NCBI RefSeq assembly: GCF_900129615.1
Contig: NZ_FQWI01000001.1
Span: 682,001 to 746,000 of the forward strand
Direction of reading: 5' to 3'
Length of the DNA: 64,000 bases
Source of the DNA: Pectobacterium carotovorum
Lineage (GTDB): Bacteria; Pseudomonadota; Gammaproteobacteria; Enterobacterales; Enterobacteriaceae
Below, piece by piece: positions 36,856 to 46,901 of this stretch. The translations under genes were made by a program, and so were the position numbers. Position 1 is the stretch's first letter. Every line of letters begins with the position of its first letter. Below the pieces are notes generated by a model that was given only the letters and a program-made list of their open reading frames with translations, ran no database searches and was not told the origin of the DNA.

Positions 36856-37057
36856 GAATCTGTCCACTAGGCTATTTTATTTGCCATTTTGAACCTGGGC
36901 AGTGCTCACACAAACGCTATTGCGTTTGAACGCCCCTTGGGGCGGCCCGTAGGGTGAGCGTAGCGAATAATCCTCACGTACTACGTGTACGCTCCGGTTT
37001 TTCCGCGCTGTCCGTGTCCAAACTGGCTGCATCAATAACGCCTAGTGGAATAGATTC
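36856..37057. mobile_element. MITE-like element, copy 2 (about 202 bp, inverted)
   Basis: The inverted partner of the element at 33136-33339: terminal inverted repeats GAATCTGTCCACTAGGC and complement GAATCTATTCCACTAGGC, with the same internal hairpins. Its left end again follows directly on a TAA stop codon (36853-36855, ydeP-like gene). No matching target duplication is visible on the right side (CGC), so it is either older or has a rearranged edge. Confidence 0.75.
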
Positions 37058-37261
37058 CGCTTCATAACTCGTGCCGTGAGATCAATCGCGTGCATGGCAG
37101 GTGGATACATTCGAATCAGCGTTGACTTTACTCGTATTTATCCGCGCTTCTGCTGCCGATCTGCGCCTACGCCACCCCCGATTATTCTTGCCGCAAGCAC
37201 CCGATTCGAGTAAAACTGTGAACTGCTAATTAAGCTACTCACAACCGTATTTCTGGACGCT

Positions 37262-39196
37262 ATGTTTCAAGATAATCCGCTGCTTGCACAGCTAAAACAG
37301 CAACTTCACTCTCAGACACCGCGTGTTGAAGGTGTCGTCAAAGGTACCGATAAAGGATTCGGCTTCCTTGAAGCTGACGGACAAAAAAGCTATTTCATTC
37401 CCCCTCCGCACATGAAAAAAGTGATGCACGGTGACCGGATTACCGCCACCCTGCATACGGAAAAAGAGCGGGAAATTGTCGAGCCAGAAACGCTGATCGA
37501 ACCCTTCCTTACCCGATTTGTTGGGCGCATCCATAAAAAAGACGATCGTTTATCCATCACGCCTGACCATCCGCTGCTGAAAGATGCCATCCCTTGCCGC
37601 GCCGCGCGCGATGTCACGCACGATTTTCAGGAAGGTGATTGGGCCGTAGCCGAAATGCGCCGTCACCCGTTGAAGGGCGATCGTGGATTTCATGCTGAAC
37701 TGACGCAGTACATCACCACGGGCGATGACCCGCTGGTGCCGTGGTGGGTGACATTGTCACGCCATAATCTGGAGCGTTCAGCCCCAGAAGTTGAGACGAC
37801 TGAGCGCCATGACGGTGAACTCGTTCGTGAAGATCTCACCGCACTGAGCTTTGTCACTATCGACAGCGCCAGCACTGAAGATATGGACGATGCGCTGTAC
37901 GTGAAGGACAACGGTGATGGTTCACTACAATTAACCATCGCCATTGCCGATCCGACCGCCTATGTCGCGGCGGGTAGCGAGCTGGATAACATTGCACGCC
38001 AGCGCGCCTTCACCAACTATCTGCCCGGCTTCAATATCCCGATGCTGCCGCGCCCGCTGTCGGACGATATCTGTTCCCTGCGCCCGGACGAGCGTCGCCC
38101 TGTTCTCGCCTGCCGCGTGACGATTGCCGCCGACGGTGCGCTGGGTGACGACATTCACTTTTTTGCCGCCTGGATCGAGTCCAAAGCCAAATTAGCCTAT
38201 GACAACGTCTCTGACTGGCTCGAAAATCAAGGCGAATGGCAGCCGCAAAACGACGCGATTGCCGAACAAATTCGTTTGCTGCACCGCCTCTGTCTGGCAC
38301 GCAGCGACTGGCGCACCACCCATGCGCTGGTATTTAAAGATCGCCCGGATTACCGCTTCCTGCTGGGTGAAAAAGGCGACGTGTTGGATATCGTGGTTGA
38401 ACATCGCCGTATCGCCAACCGTATCGTTGAAGAATCCATGATTGCCGCCAACGTCTGTGCGGCCATTGTGCTGCGCGATAAGCTGGGCTTCGGCATCTAT
38501 AACGTGCATAACGGCTTCGATCCTGCCTCGATTGAACAGGCGGTTGCTGTGCTGGACACCCACGGTGTTCAAGCTGACGCGCAAGTGCTGTTGACGCTGG
38601 AAGGCTTCTGTACGCTGCGCCGCGAGCTGGATGCCCAGCCGACGCAGTTCCTGGACAGCCGTATTCGCCGCTTCCAATCTTTCGCGGAAGTGAGCACCAC
38701 GCCGGGACCGCACTTCGGTCTGGGGCTGGAAGCCTATGCCACCTGGACATCGCCGATCCGTAAATACGGCGATATGGTGAACCACCGTTTGTTGAAAGCG
38801 GTTATCACCGGACAGGCCGCGGAAAAACCGCAGGACGACGTCACGGTTCAGTTGGCAGAACGCCGCCGCCTTAATCGTATGGCTGAGCGCGATGTCGGTG
38901 ACTGGCTGTACGCCCGCTACCTTAAAGATAAAGCCGGTACGGATAGCCGCTTCAATGCGGAAATCATTGACGTCACACGCGGTGGCCTGCGCGTTCGCCT
39001 GCTGGATAACGGCGCAATGGCATTTATCCCGTCCTCCTTTATCCACCCCGTACGCGATGAGCTGGTGTGCAGTCAGGAAATGGGCACCCTGTCAGTGAAA
39101 GGCGACGTGGTTTATCGTCAGGGGGATACGCTGGACGTCGTCATTGCTGAAGTTCGTCTGGAAACCCGCAGCATCGTGGCAAAACCTGCCGCCTAA
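37262..39196 (+). CDS. rnb: Exoribonuclease II
   Basis: A 644-residue 3'-to-5' hydrolytic exoribonuclease that degrades unstructured RNA. Two N-terminal cold-shock domains (about 1-85 and 86-175), RNB catalytic domain (about 180-520) with the Mg-binding residues Asp201, Asp207, Asp209 and Asp210 in [16 protein letters not shown], and a C-terminal S1 domain (about 560-640). Length and numbering are identical to E. coli RNase II, which confirms the ATG at 37262. It is a single-gene unit; the 200 bases between the mobile-like repeat and the start should hold its promoter, but none is obvious. Confidence 0.98.
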   Translation: MFQDNPLLAQLKQQLHSQTPRVEGVVKGTDKGFGFLEADGQKSYFIPPPHMKKVMHGDRITATLHTEKEREIVEPETLIEPFLTRFVGRIHKKDDRLSITPDHPLLKDAIPCRAARDVTHDFQEGDWAVAEMRRHPLKGDRGFHAELTQYITTGDDPLVPWWVTLSRHNLERSAPEVETTERHDGELVREDLTALSFVTIDSASTEDMDDALYVKDNGDGSLQLTIAIADPTAYVAAGSELDNIARQRAFTNYLPGFNIPMLPRPLSDDICSLRPDERRPVLACRVTIAADGALGDDIHFFAAWIESKAKLAYDNVSDWLENQGEWQPQNDAIAEQIRLLHRLCLARSDWRTTHALVFKDRPDYRFLLGEKGDVLDIVVEHRRIANRIVEESMIAANVCAAIVLRDKLGFGIYNVHNGFDPASIEQAVAVLDTHGVQADAQVLLTLEGFCTLRRELDAQPTQFLDSRIRRFQSFAEVSTTPGPHFGLGLEAYATWTSPIRKYGDMVNHRLLKAVITGQAAEKPQDDVTVQLAERRRLNRMAERDVGDWLYARYLKDKAGTDSRFNAEIIDVTRGGLRVRLLDNGAMAFIPSSFIHPVRDELVCSQEMGTLSVKGDVVYRQGDTLDVVIAEVRLETRSIVAKPAA

Positions 39197-39255
39197 GTGC
39201 CATGCCGCCGAGCCATCTCGGCGGACGTGCAACCCTCATCACAGGAGTGTTCCCG

Positions 39256-40173
39256 ATGAAGAAAATGACAATCGGTACATCCGCAATACAGGCTTCCAAC
39301 ATTGCGTTGGGCTGTATGCGAATGGCGAAGAAAAGCACGAGTGAAGCAGCCGACATCCTCAATGCCTCCGTCGAGGCAGGCATCGATTTCTTCGATCACG
39401 CTGATATCTATGGCTCAGGTTTGTCGGAAGAGATTTTCGCCGCCGGTTTACAGAAGACCGCCATCCGCCGGGAATCAATCTTTCTGCAATCCAAATGTGG
39501 CATTCGTCAGGGCTTTTTTGACTTCTCGAAGGCGCACATCATCGCGTCCGTCGAAGGTAGCTTGCAGCGTTTAAAAACGGACTATCTTGATACGCTCCTG
39601 CTGCACCGCCCGGACACGCTGTTTGAACCCGATGAAGTCGCCGCCGCCTTTGATGAGCTGGAAAGCAGCGGGAAAGTGCGCCATTTCGGCGTCAGTAATC
39701 AGAATCCGTTGCAGATTGAGCTGCTAAAGAAATCCGTACGCCAGCCGCTTATCGCCAACCAATTACAGTTCAGCATCATGCACACGGGCATGATTGATGC
39801 CGGATTTAACGTGAATATGACGAATCCAGCATCGGTGAATCACGATGGCGCGGTTCTGGAATACAGTCGTCTGAATACGATGACGATTCAGGCCTGGTCG
39901 CCCTTCCAGTACGGCTTTTTTGATGGTGTATTCCTCGATAACGAGAAGTTCCCCAAACTGAACGCCACTCTTGATCGCCTCGCTGAGCAGCATCGCGTCA
40001 CCAATACCGCGATCGCCACCGCGTGGATCTTGCGTCACCCTGCTGCGATGCAGGTGATTATCGGCACCATGAGCCCGGAACGTATCCGCGACATCGCGGC
40101 GGCGTCTACCCTGTCACTCAGCCGCGAAGAATGGTACGAAATTTACCGCGCCGCTGGGAACGTTCTGCCTTAA
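39256..40173 (+). CDS. Aldo/keto reductase (YdhF-like)
   Basis: A 305-residue NADPH-dependent oxidoreductase of the aldo/keto reductase superfamily with the TIM-barrel tetrad visible: Asp and Tyr in FFDHADIYGSG near residue 40-48, Lys in IFLQSKCG near 78, His in DTLLLHRPD near 117. The cofactor-binding end has VIIGTMSPERIRDIAAA. It resembles E. coli YdhF. The ATG at 39256 has AGGAG eight bases ahead; an earlier in-frame ATG at 39202 sits within six bases of the rnb stop and lacks a site. Physiological substrate unknown. Confidence 0.92.
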   Translation: MKKMTIGTSAIQASNIALGCMRMAKKSTSEAADILNASVEAGIDFFDHADIYGSGLSEEIFAAGLQKTAIRRESIFLQSKCGIRQGFFDFSKAHIIASVEGSLQRLKTDYLDTLLLHRPDTLFEPDEVAAAFDELESSGKVRHFGVSNQNPLQIELLKKSVRQPLIANQLQFSIMHTGMIDAGFNVNMTNPASVNHDGAVLEYSRLNTMTIQAWSPFQYGFFDGVFLDNEKFPKLNATLDRLAEQHRVTNTAIATAWILRHPAAMQVIIGTMSPERIRDIAAASTLSLSREEWYEIYRAAGNVLP

Positions 40174-40425
40174 GTAAACGTTTTGTCTTAAACGCTCAGA
40201 CTCTGCCATCCTCTGAATTTCCCCCGGCAGAGTCTGTCATATTTTCACGCTAATTTTACTGCTCGACTACGTTAGCCATTGTTTACCCTTTAAGTTTCTT
40301 TACAGAAATTCACGTTCGCTCACATTTTCTCATCCATTCCCTTCTCTTCGCCATTAAACCCACTATTGTTAAATTGCATTAACACCCGCGCTATACCTTT
40401 TCTGAATAACGAAGGAGCCGTTGTT

Positions 40426-42489
40426 ATGAGTAACGTAAAGAGCATTGTGATCTGGCTGCTAGTCGGCCTGGCGGGCGCCTTTTCGTTCGCCACGCTGGCG
40501 CTAAGTCGCGGTGAACACGTCAATGCCGTGTGGTTAGTTATCGCTGCGGTATCGTGTTACAGCATCGCCTATCGGTTTTACAGCCTGTTTATCGCCAAAA
40601 AAGTGTTTGAGCTCGACGATCGCCGACTGACACCGGCTGAGCGTCATAACGACGGTCTGGATTACGTTCCCACCAACAAATGGGTACTGTTCGGCCACCA
40701 CTTCGCCGCCATCGCCGGGGCCGGGCCGCTGGTCGGGCCGATTCTCGCCGCACAGATGGGCTTCCTACCCGGTACGATCTGGATTCTGGTCGGCGTGATG
40801 CTGGCGGGTGCCGTGCAGGATTTTCTGGTGCTGTTTATCTCAACCCGCCGGGACGGTCGTTCTCTGGGTGAGATGGCAAAACAAGAGCTGGGCACGTTCG
40901 CGGGTATTATCACCATGCTCGGTGCGCTGGGCGTGATGATCATCATTCTCTCGGCGTTGGCGCTGGTCGTCGTTAAGGCGCTGGCAGAAAGTCCGTGGGG
41001 ATTGTTCACGATTGCCGCCACCATCCCTATCGCGCTCTTCATGGGCGTTTACATGCGCTTTTTACGTCCGGGCAAGATTGCTGAAGTCTCCATCATCGGT
41101 TTTGTGCTGATGATGCTGGCGATTGTCTACGGCGGCAACATCGCTGTGCACCCTTACTGGGGGCCGTTCTTCACGCTGAAAGGGACGTCACTCACTTGGG
41201 TACTGGTGATTTACGGCTTCGTGGCATCAGTCCTGCCCGTCTGGCTGCTGCTGGCACCGCGTGATTATCTCTCTACATTCCTGAAAATCGGGGTGATTGT
41301 CGGGCTGGCCTTCGGTATTGTATTCGCGATGCCGGAAATGAAAATGCCTGCCGTTTCTCGTTTTATTGACGGCACCGGCCCCGTCTTCTCCGGTACGCTG
41401 TTCCCCTTCCTGTTTATCACCATCGCCTGCGGCGCAATTTCCGGTTTCCACGCACTGGTTTCCAGCGGCACCACGCCGAAACTGGTTGAACGTGAAAGCC
41501 ACATCCGCTTCATCGGCTATGGCGCCATGCTGATGGAATCCTTCGTAGCGATTATGGCGCTGATTTGTGCCTCGGTTATCGAACCGGGTATCTACTTCGC
41601 CATGAACTCACCCGCCGCCTTGATCGGCACCACGGTTGAAAGCGCCTCGTTAGCCATCAATAACTGGGGATTTGTGATTACCCCGCAGGAATTGAGTGCC
41701 ATTGCCAATGATGTTGGCGAAGCCTCTATTCTTTCCCGCGCCGGTGGTGCACCGACCTTCGCGGTGGGTATGGCCTACATCATCACGGAAATCTTTAACA
41801 GCCGGGCGATGATGGCATTCTGGTATCACTTCGCGATTCTGTTTGAAGCGCTGTTCATTCTGACCGCGGTTGACGCCGGAACGCGCGCCTGTCGTTTCAT
41901 GGTGCAGGATCTGGTCGGTATTGCGATTCCGCGATTAGCGAACAGCCATTCCTGGCTGGGGAATCTTGCTGGTACGACCGTTGCCGTTTCTGGCTGGGGA
42001 TTCTTCGTCTATCAGGGCGTGATCGATCCGCTGGGCGGCATCAATACACTCTGGCCGCTGTTCGGTATCGGTAACCAGATGCTGGCCTCGATGGCGTTGA
42101 TTCTCGGCACCGTGGTGTTGTTTAAAATGAAGAAACAGCGCTATGCGTGGGTGACTATCGTGCCTACCGTCTGGCTGTTTATTACGTCGATGACGGCGGG
42201 TTGGCAGAAAATTTTCCATGAAAAACCGAGCATCGGCTTTCTGGCTCAGGCGAAACGCTTCGCGGCGGGTATTGAGCAGAACACGCTGATCGCACCGGCC
42301 AAATCGATTAAAGACATGGAAACCATCGTCTTCAGTAATCAGATTAACGCCGCGCTGTGCGGGTTCTTCATGCTGGTGGCGGTGACAATGCTGATTTCCG
42401 CCTTCTTCGTCATTCGTCGTGCGATGAATAGCGATGTCCCAACGGCAAAAGAGAGCCCAATTGTCTTACGAGACGGCGCTCAGCCTTAA
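40426..42489 (+). CDS. cstA: CstA-family peptide/pyruvate transporter
   Basis: A 687-residue polytopic inner membrane protein (about 16 or more helices) of the CstA/BtsT family. Family motifs: NDGLDYVPTNKWVLFGHH, AGAGPLVGPILAAQMGF, GFHALVSSGTTPKL, DPLGGINTLWPLFGI. E. coli CstA takes up peptides and pyruvate under carbon starvation and BtsT is a pyruvate symporter. The RHNDGLDYVP and INTLWPLFGI wording is closer to CstA. AAGGAGC before the ATG at 40426 sets the start. The 252-base gap upstream probably contains its promoter, but no CRP site matching the consensus could be recognised. It stands alone with its own terminator. Confidence 0.9.
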   Translation: MSNVKSIVIWLLVGLAGAFSFATLALSRGEHVNAVWLVIAAVSCYSIAYRFYSLFIAKKVFELDDRRLTPAERHNDGLDYVPTNKWVLFGHHFAAIAGAGPLVGPILAAQMGFLPGTIWILVGVMLAGAVQDFLVLFISTRRDGRSLGEMAKQELGTFAGIITMLGALGVMIIILSALALVVVKALAESPWGLFTIAATIPIALFMGVYMRFLRPGKIAEVSIIGFVLMMLAIVYGGNIAVHPYWGPFFTLKGTSLTWVLVIYGFVASVLPVWLLLAPRDYLSTFLKIGVIVGLAFGIVFAMPEMKMPAVSRFIDGTGPVFSGTLFPFLFITIACGAISGFHALVSSGTTPKLVERESHIRFIGYGAMLMESFVAIMALICASVIEPGIYFAMNSPAALIGTTVESASLAINNWGFVITPQELSAIANDVGEASILSRAGGAPTFAVGMAYIITEIFNSRAMMAFWYHFAILFEALFILTAVDAGTRACRFMVQDLVGIAIPRLANSHSWLGNLAGTTVAVSGWGFFVYQGVIDPLGGINTLWPLFGIGNQMLASMALILGTVVLFKMKKQRYAWVTIVPTVWLFITSMTAGWQKIFHEKPSIGFLAQAKRFAAGIEQNTLIAPAKSIKDMETIVFSNQINAALCGFFMLVAVTMLISAFFVIRRAMNSDVPTAKESPIVLRDGAQP

Positions 42490-42511
42490 ACGCCATCGGC
42501 GTATATCACTC

Positions 42512-42539
42512 AATCCCTCCCTCACGGAGGGATTTTTTA
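42512..42539 (+). terminator. Terminator of cstA
   Basis: A 9-bp stem AATCCCTCC/GGAGGGATT with a CTCAC loop runs into TTTTTT. It begins 23 bases after the stop codon. Confidence 0.9.
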
Positions 42540-42673
42540 TGGCCGCTACCCTTACGGATTTAGCACGGAACTCGTGCCGTTCAGGAGAGAGGTCATCAAG
42601 CCCCACAAATAACAATAGCGCCGTATTTGCGGCGCTACGTGGCTTAAAGGTAACGTGAAGGAATCGCTGCGGT

Positions 42674-43369
42674 TTATTGCCCGTAATAGGCGTTCTTGCC
42701 GTGCTTGCGTAAGTAGTGTTTATCCAACAGCGTTTGCTGCATCTCGCCCAGTTGAGGCGTTAACTGGCGCGAAAAAATCCCCATGTAGGCAAGCTCTTCC
42801 AGAACAACGGCGTTGTGCACCGCGTTGTCTGCATCTTTCCCCCAGGCGAAGGGGCCATGTGAGTTAACCAATACGGCAGGAACATCCACCGGAGAAATGC
42901 TACGCTGGCGGAAGGTTTCGACAATCACCCTTCCCGTTTCCCACTCATAGCGACCGTTGATTTCCCCGTCCGTCATCAGACGTGTGCAGGGAATCGGGCC
43001 ATAAAAATAGTCCGCATGCGTTGTTCCCCAAGCGGGGATATCTTTACCGGCTTGCGCCCAGATCGTGGCATGGCGGGAATGGGTATGCACAATACCGCCG
43101 ATATCGGCAAATTCCAGATACAGCACGCGGTGGGTATCGGTATCTGACGACGGTTTCTTCGTCCCCTCCACCACCTTGCCACTTTCCAGCTCAACGACAA
43201 CCATGTCCTCCAGCGTCATGGCAGAATACTCTACGCCGGAAGGTTTGATCACCATCAGGCCACGCTGTCGATCCACCGCGCTGACATTTCCCCAGGTAAA
43301 CGTCACCAGATTGTGCTGCGGCAAGGCCAGATTGGCTTCCAACACCTGTTTTTTTAGCGTTTCTAACAT
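42674..43369 (-). CDS. araD: L-ribulose-5-phosphate 4-epimerase
   Basis: A 231-residue class II aldolase-fold epimerase converting L-ribulose 5-phosphate to D-xylulose 5-phosphate, the last step of L-arabinose use. Zinc-binding histidines in [15 protein letters not shown] (about 90-104), a third at [11 protein letters not shown] (about 171), and catalytic Asp/Tyr regions THADYFYG and [15 protein letters not shown] at the end. The sequence is closer to AraD than to UlaF/SgbE: the N-terminal [15 protein letters not shown] and C-terminal AYYGQ are as in E. coli AraD. No araA or araB is adjacent, so it is a detached single gene. D-xylulose 5-phosphate is also a product of the apiose pathway encoded nearby, but no direct link is shown. 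Confidence 0.93.
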   Translation of the reverse strand: MLETLKKQVLEANLALPQHNLVTFTWGNVSAVDRQRGLMVIKPSGVEYSAMTLEDMVVVELESGKVVEGTKKPSSDTDTHRVLYLEFADIGGIVHTHSRHATIWAQAGKDIPAWGTTHADYFYGPIPCTRLMTDGEINGRYEWETGRVIVETFRQRSISPVDVPAVLVNSHGPFAWGKDADNAVHNAVVLEELAYMGIFSRQLTPQLGEMQQTLLDKHYLRKHGKNAYYGQ

Positions 43370-43702
43370 AACAGCCCCCCTCGGCGCGATAACACCATTC
43401 TCGCGGCCTGACGAGTTCGTCGCTATGGGCTAAATCGCTAAAGACCTAGCGGTGTTCTGCTATGGGAAAAAGAAAGAGACACCCCACAGATTTGGTTAAA
43501 AAACAGCCAGACTTATCAATTGTTGCTATCGTTAACATAACGCAGGGGAATTAAGATTTTTTACCTGTTGCCGTTTTTCCCGATGATTATACTTGTCATC
43601 AAGCGGTAAAAGGCTCGGTTTCTTTATTTAATACCGCAAAAAGTACGTTGTTCGATATTTCCTCACAAGAAACGTGAGACCAAGAGCAGAAAGGGGAAAA
43701 AG
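43370..43702. promoter_or_regulatory. Divergent araD/osmB intergenic region
   Basis: 333 bases without a gene. They should hold the promoters of araD (leftward) and of osmB (rightward; in E. coli one promoter is Rcs- and one sigma-S-dependent). No clear Rcs, CRP or AraC site was recognised. GAAAGGGGAAAAAG immediately before osmB is its ribosome site. Confidence 0.4.
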
Positions 43703-43918
43703 ATGAAATTAAACAAACGTTTTGCAACAGCCGCTCTGGCAATTACGCTTGCTGTAACGCTTGCAGGCTGTTCAAACATGTCCAAACGTGACCGTAATAC
43801 CGCGATTGGTGCCGGTGCGGGTGCAGTAGGTGGGGCTATCTTAACGGATGGCGGAACATTAGGAACACTGGGCGGTGCGGCTATCGGCGGGCTGATTGGT
43901 CGTCAGGTCGATAAATAA
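43703..43918 (+). CDS. osmB: Osmotically inducible lipoprotein OsmB
   Basis: A 71-residue lipoprotein: signal peptide with lipobox LAGC (cysteine near residue 23), then SNMSKRDRNTAIGAGAGAVGG and a glycine-zipper region (LGTLGGAAIGGLIGRQVDK). It is almost colinear with E. coli OsmB, an outer membrane lipoprotein induced by osmotic stress and stationary phase. Gene order osmB, yciH, pyrF, lapB, lapA is conserved with E. coli, which supports the name. Confidence 0.95.
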   Translation: MKLNKRFATAALAITLAVTLAGCSNMSKRDRNTAIGAGAGAVGGAILTDGGTLGTLGGAAIGGLIGRQVDK

Positions 43919-43969
43919 CGAATTTGTGGGCAGCAGGTTAACGGGAGTAAACCTGCTGCTTTATATGCT

Positions 43970-44305
43970 TTAGCCGCCAGCCAGCTTAACCTTCATTCCT
44001 TTCGCTTCCAGCAGCTGTTTTAGCAAGTCGCGTTTATCTCCCTGGATTTCGATCACGCCGTCTTTCACTGAACCACCGCAGCCGCATTTCTTCTTCAACT
44101 CAGCCGCCAGCTTATCCAACGCAGCATCGTCAAGATCGAGGCCGCTAATCAGGCAGACACCTTTTCCTTTGCGCCCGCTGGTCTGACGCTGGATACGCAC
44201 GATACCGTCGCCTTTTGGCCGAGCTACTTGTTCTTCTTCCGGCTTAATACGTCCGGTTTCCGTGGAGTAAACCAGTTGGCTATTTTCGTCACGACGCATG
44301 TTCAT
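43970..44305 (-). CDS. yciH: YciH, SUI1/eIF1-family translation factor
   Basis: A 111-residue protein with the SUI1 fold found in eukaryotic initiation factor 1. Conserved parts: [52 protein letters not shown], ending [10 protein letters not shown]. In E. coli it is proposed to affect initiation fidelity; the role is modest and not fully settled. The ATG overlaps the pyrF stop (ATGA), so the two are translationally coupled. Confidence 0.96.
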   Translation of the reverse strand: MNMRRDENSQLVYSTETGRIKPEEEQVARPKGDGIVRIQRQTSGRKGKGVCLISGLDLDDAALDKLAAELKKKCGCGGSVKDGVIEIQGDKRDLLKQLLEAKGMKVKLAGG

Positions 44306-45045
44306 AATGCCGCACCGTTTAACAATGACGCGCGAATCTCACGCAGTGTCTGTGCGGGGTCTGCTGATTGGGTGATCGGACGCCCAATCACCATGTAATC
44401 CACACCCGCCTGCTGTGCCTGAATCGGCGTCATGATGCGGCGTTGATCGCCAACGTCACTGCCTGCGGGACGAATTCCCGGCGTGACCAACTTAAATGCC
44501 TGCCCGCATACCTGCTTCAACCGCTGCGCTTCATGCGCGGAACACACCACGCCATCCAGCCCGCTGTTATGCGTTAGCACGGCCAGCTTTTCCGCCTGCT
44601 CCGCCGGGCTAAGCGTAATGCCAAGCCCGCGCAGGTCATCTTCGTCCATGCTGGTTAACACGGTTACGGCAATTAGCAGCGGCGCATCTTTACCAAACGG
44701 CACCAGCGCTTCTTTCGCCGCGGTCATCATGCGCGAACCGCCGCTGGCGTGGACGTTAACCATCCACACGCCAAGATCGGCCGCAGCCGCAACGGCGTGA
44801 GCGACGGTGTTCGGAATATCGTGGAATTTCAGATCGAGAAACACATCAAAGCCGCGCTGTTGTAGCGTCTGCACGAACTGTGGGCCGAATAAGGTAAACA
44901 TCTCTTTGCCTACCTTCAAACGGCAATCCTGCGGATCGATACGGTCAACAAACGACAGCGCCGCCTGCTGATTGGCATAGTCCAGCGCGACCACAATCGG
45001 GGATGATACCGTTTGATTCTTTTGCTGTAGATTCTCGTTTTTCAT
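44302..45045 (-). CDS. pyrF: Orotidine 5'-phosphate decarboxylase
   Basis: A 247-residue TIM-barrel enzyme making UMP from OMP, the last step of pyrimidine synthesis. The catalytic motif [14 protein letters not shown] holds the Lys/Asp charge network. Substrate-phosphate end: [14 protein letters not shown] and VIGRPIT. Length and context (lapB upstream, yciH downstream) match E. coli. It starts ATG at 45045; 184 bases separate it from lapB. Confidence 0.97.
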   Translation of the reverse strand: MKNENLQQKNQTVSSPIVVALDYANQQAALSFVDRIDPQDCRLKVGKEMFTLFGPQFVQTLQQRGFDVFLDLKFHDIPNTVAHAVAAAADLGVWMVNVHASGGSRMMTAAKEALVPFGKDAPLLIAVTVLTSMDEDDLRGLGITLSPAEQAEKLAVLTHNSGLDGVVCSAHEAQRLKQVCGQAFKLVTPGIRPAGSDVGDQRRIMTPIQAQQAGVDYMVIGRPITQSADPAQTLREIRASLLNGAAL

Positions 45046-45229
45046 TCGTCACCCAGTCTCTTGCGAAGCCAAAATTCCCGCCGCATTCTACATGCCCCGC
45101 CCCTGAAATCCCAGCCGCCTGAAGACCAATGCCGTTAAAGAAGCCTGCTGAAACGGAAATCACGCACAGTTATTAGTATGTTGTAACTAAAATATGTTAA
45201 AGAACATCCGTGCGATACCGAGTGAGACG

Positions 45230-46399
45230 TTACTGGCCATCGAGCCCACGGATTGGCTTTATGCTGGCCCAAGTGCGGCAGGAAGGACATTGCCAATAGA
45301 GTGATTGTGACGTGAAGCCACATTTGCGGCAGCTGTAGCGGGGTTTGGTGCGAATCTGTTCACCCACCATGTCGCGCAATCCCTGAAGATTTTCTTTTGT
45401 TCGTCCGTCTTCCGCTTCATGCAGGTGAAAATCCATCAGGCGATGGAACACGCGCATCGTGGGGTGGCGTTGAAGCTGGCGGTTAATATAAGCCTGTGCA
45501 ACTTCGGCTCCCTCTTCTCTTTCGAGGATGTCGACCAGCATCAATTCGGCCGTCGCACCGGTATTTTCTTCTACGCAGCGTCTGAGGAAATTCGCCCAAT
45601 CCAAAGGGTTATCTAAATGCTGATAGCACTCTTGCAGCATCGGCAGCGTTTCGCTAACCAGCTCTTTATCCTGATCGAGAACCTGTCGCAGGGCCTCCAC
45701 GGCACGCGAATAATCCTGCTGCGCCATGTAGATGCGCCCCATCATGATAGACGCACGTGCGCATTGACTGTCCGCCGTCGCCCCTTTTTTCAGGAGCGTT
45801 AGCGCCTTATCCAGATCGTCGCTGCCCATCGCCAACAGCGCCAATTCACAGTAAAAATGCGCGATGTCCACGCGAAGCTGGTCTTTTCCCATCTTGACCA
45901 GTTTTTCCGCCACATCGATTGCCGTCGGCCAATCGCTGGTCGCCTGATGAATTTGCAAGAGCTGCTGTAAGGCGCTGCGCCGAAAATCCTCTTCATCCAC
46001 CAACTGGTTGAAACTTTCTTCAGCGCGGTCATACAGCCCGGCGGCCATGTAGTCACGGCCCAGCTGTTGCACCGCCAGCAGACGTTGTTCAAAGGTTAAC
46101 GATGCGCTTTCAGTCAGCGCCTGATGGATGCGAATCGCACGGTCAACTTCGCCGCGCGAACGGAACAGGTTACCGAGCGTGAGGTGGGCTTCAAAGGTGT
46201 TGCTGTCATCCTTGAGCATGTCGAGGAACAGCTCAACCGCCTTATCCTGCTGGTTGGACAACAGGAAGTTAACCCCAGTGACATACTCACGGGACAGGCG
46301 GTTGGATTCCTGCTCTTTGTCCTGCTGCGCACTTCTGCGACCCATGTACCAGCCGTACGCGGCGGCCACGGGCAGCAACAGAAACAGCAGTTCTAACAT
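45230..46399 (-). CDS. lapB: LapB (YciM), lipopolysaccharide assembly protein
   Basis: A 389-residue inner membrane-anchored protein: an N-terminal membrane helix (MLELLFLLLPVAAAYGWYMG), then about nine TPR repeats (for example FEAHLTLGNLFRSRGEVDRA) and a C-terminal rubredoxin-type zinc/iron knuckle with four cysteines (YSCRKCGF and WQCPSCRTW). It works with YejM/PbgA and FtsH to control LpxC turnover and so LPS amount. It is cotranscribed with lapA, 12 bases upstream. Confidence 0.97.
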   Translation of the reverse strand: MLELLFLLLPVAAAYGWYMGRRSAQQDKEQESNRLSREYVTGVNFLLSNQQDKAVELFLDMLKDDSNTFEAHLTLGNLFRSRGEVDRAIRIHQALTESASLTFEQRLLAVQQLGRDYMAAGLYDRAEESFNQLVDEEDFRRSALQQLLQIHQATSDWPTAIDVAEKLVKMGKDQLRVDIAHFYCELALLAMGSDDLDKALTLLKKGATADSQCARASIMMGRIYMAQQDYSRAVEALRQVLDQDKELVSETLPMLQECYQHLDNPLDWANFLRRCVEENTGATAELMLVDILEREEGAEVAQAYINRQLQRHPTMRVFHRLMDFHLHEAEDGRTKENLQGLRDMVGEQIRTKPRYSCRKCGFTSQSLYWQCPSCRTWASIKPIRGLDGQ

Positions 46400-46411
46400 A
46401 GAGCAAATTCC

Positions 46412-46717
46412 TTAGTGGGTGACCGTCTGCACTGGCGCCACATTCTCCTCGGTAGAGGTAGAAAGCTGTTGTTCCAGACGCTTGATTTTACGCTGTGCAC
46501 GGCCAAGCGCAATGCGCTGACGTAGATAAAACAGACCACAGATAACCCAGCCAAGGGCAAAACCCAAGGCAAACAGCGTGGCGAGCAGCGTGGAGATACG
46601 ATACTCCCCCTGTGCCAGCAGGTAGTTAAATGTCACAACCTGATCGTTGTGCGCACCCAGTGTGACAGAAATGATGAATATCGCCAGCACGAGTAAAAAA
46701 ATCAGCAAATATTTCAC
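46412..46717 (-). CDS. lapA: LapA (YciS), lipopolysaccharide assembly protein
   Basis: A 101-residue inner membrane protein with two membrane helices (LLIFLLVLAIFIISVTLG and LATLFALGFALGWVICGLFYL) and a C-terminal coiled coil (RAQRKIKRLEQQLS). It acts with LapB in LPS assembly. The start is GTG at 46717 (VKYLLIF), matching the E. coli N-terminus MKYLLIF, with AGGAAGG upstream. The longer frame beginning at 46774 adds 19 residues with no homology and is rejected. Confidence 0.95.
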   Translation of the reverse strand: MKYLLIFLLVLAIFIISVTLGAHNDQVVTFNYLLAQGEYRISTLLATLFALGFALGWVICGLFYLRQRIALGRAQRKIKRLEQQLSTSTEENVAPVQTVTH

Positions 46718-46901
46718 ATTGTCCTTCCTGTGATATCCATTAACCGGATGAATTATGCCAAATTTTGGCGACAAACCCCATTAAATTACCATGTCCGATG
46801 CAGACAAGGAAATCAAGAACCGCGCTCTACTGCCGTCTACGCTTGTTATTTATTCTGTGCTGAATAAAAATGACAGCAGCAAGCCAGCAAGGGGAAAAGT
46901 C

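Noticed and set aside
43540-43575. RcsB box of osmB
   Set aside because: GGGGAATTAAGATTTTTTA is only vaguely like the Rcs consensus; not enough to call.
46791-46901. 37-codon N-terminal extension of the SorC-type regulator
   Set aside because: It lacks a ribosome site and homology, and the helix-turn-helix begins normally from the ATG at 46902.
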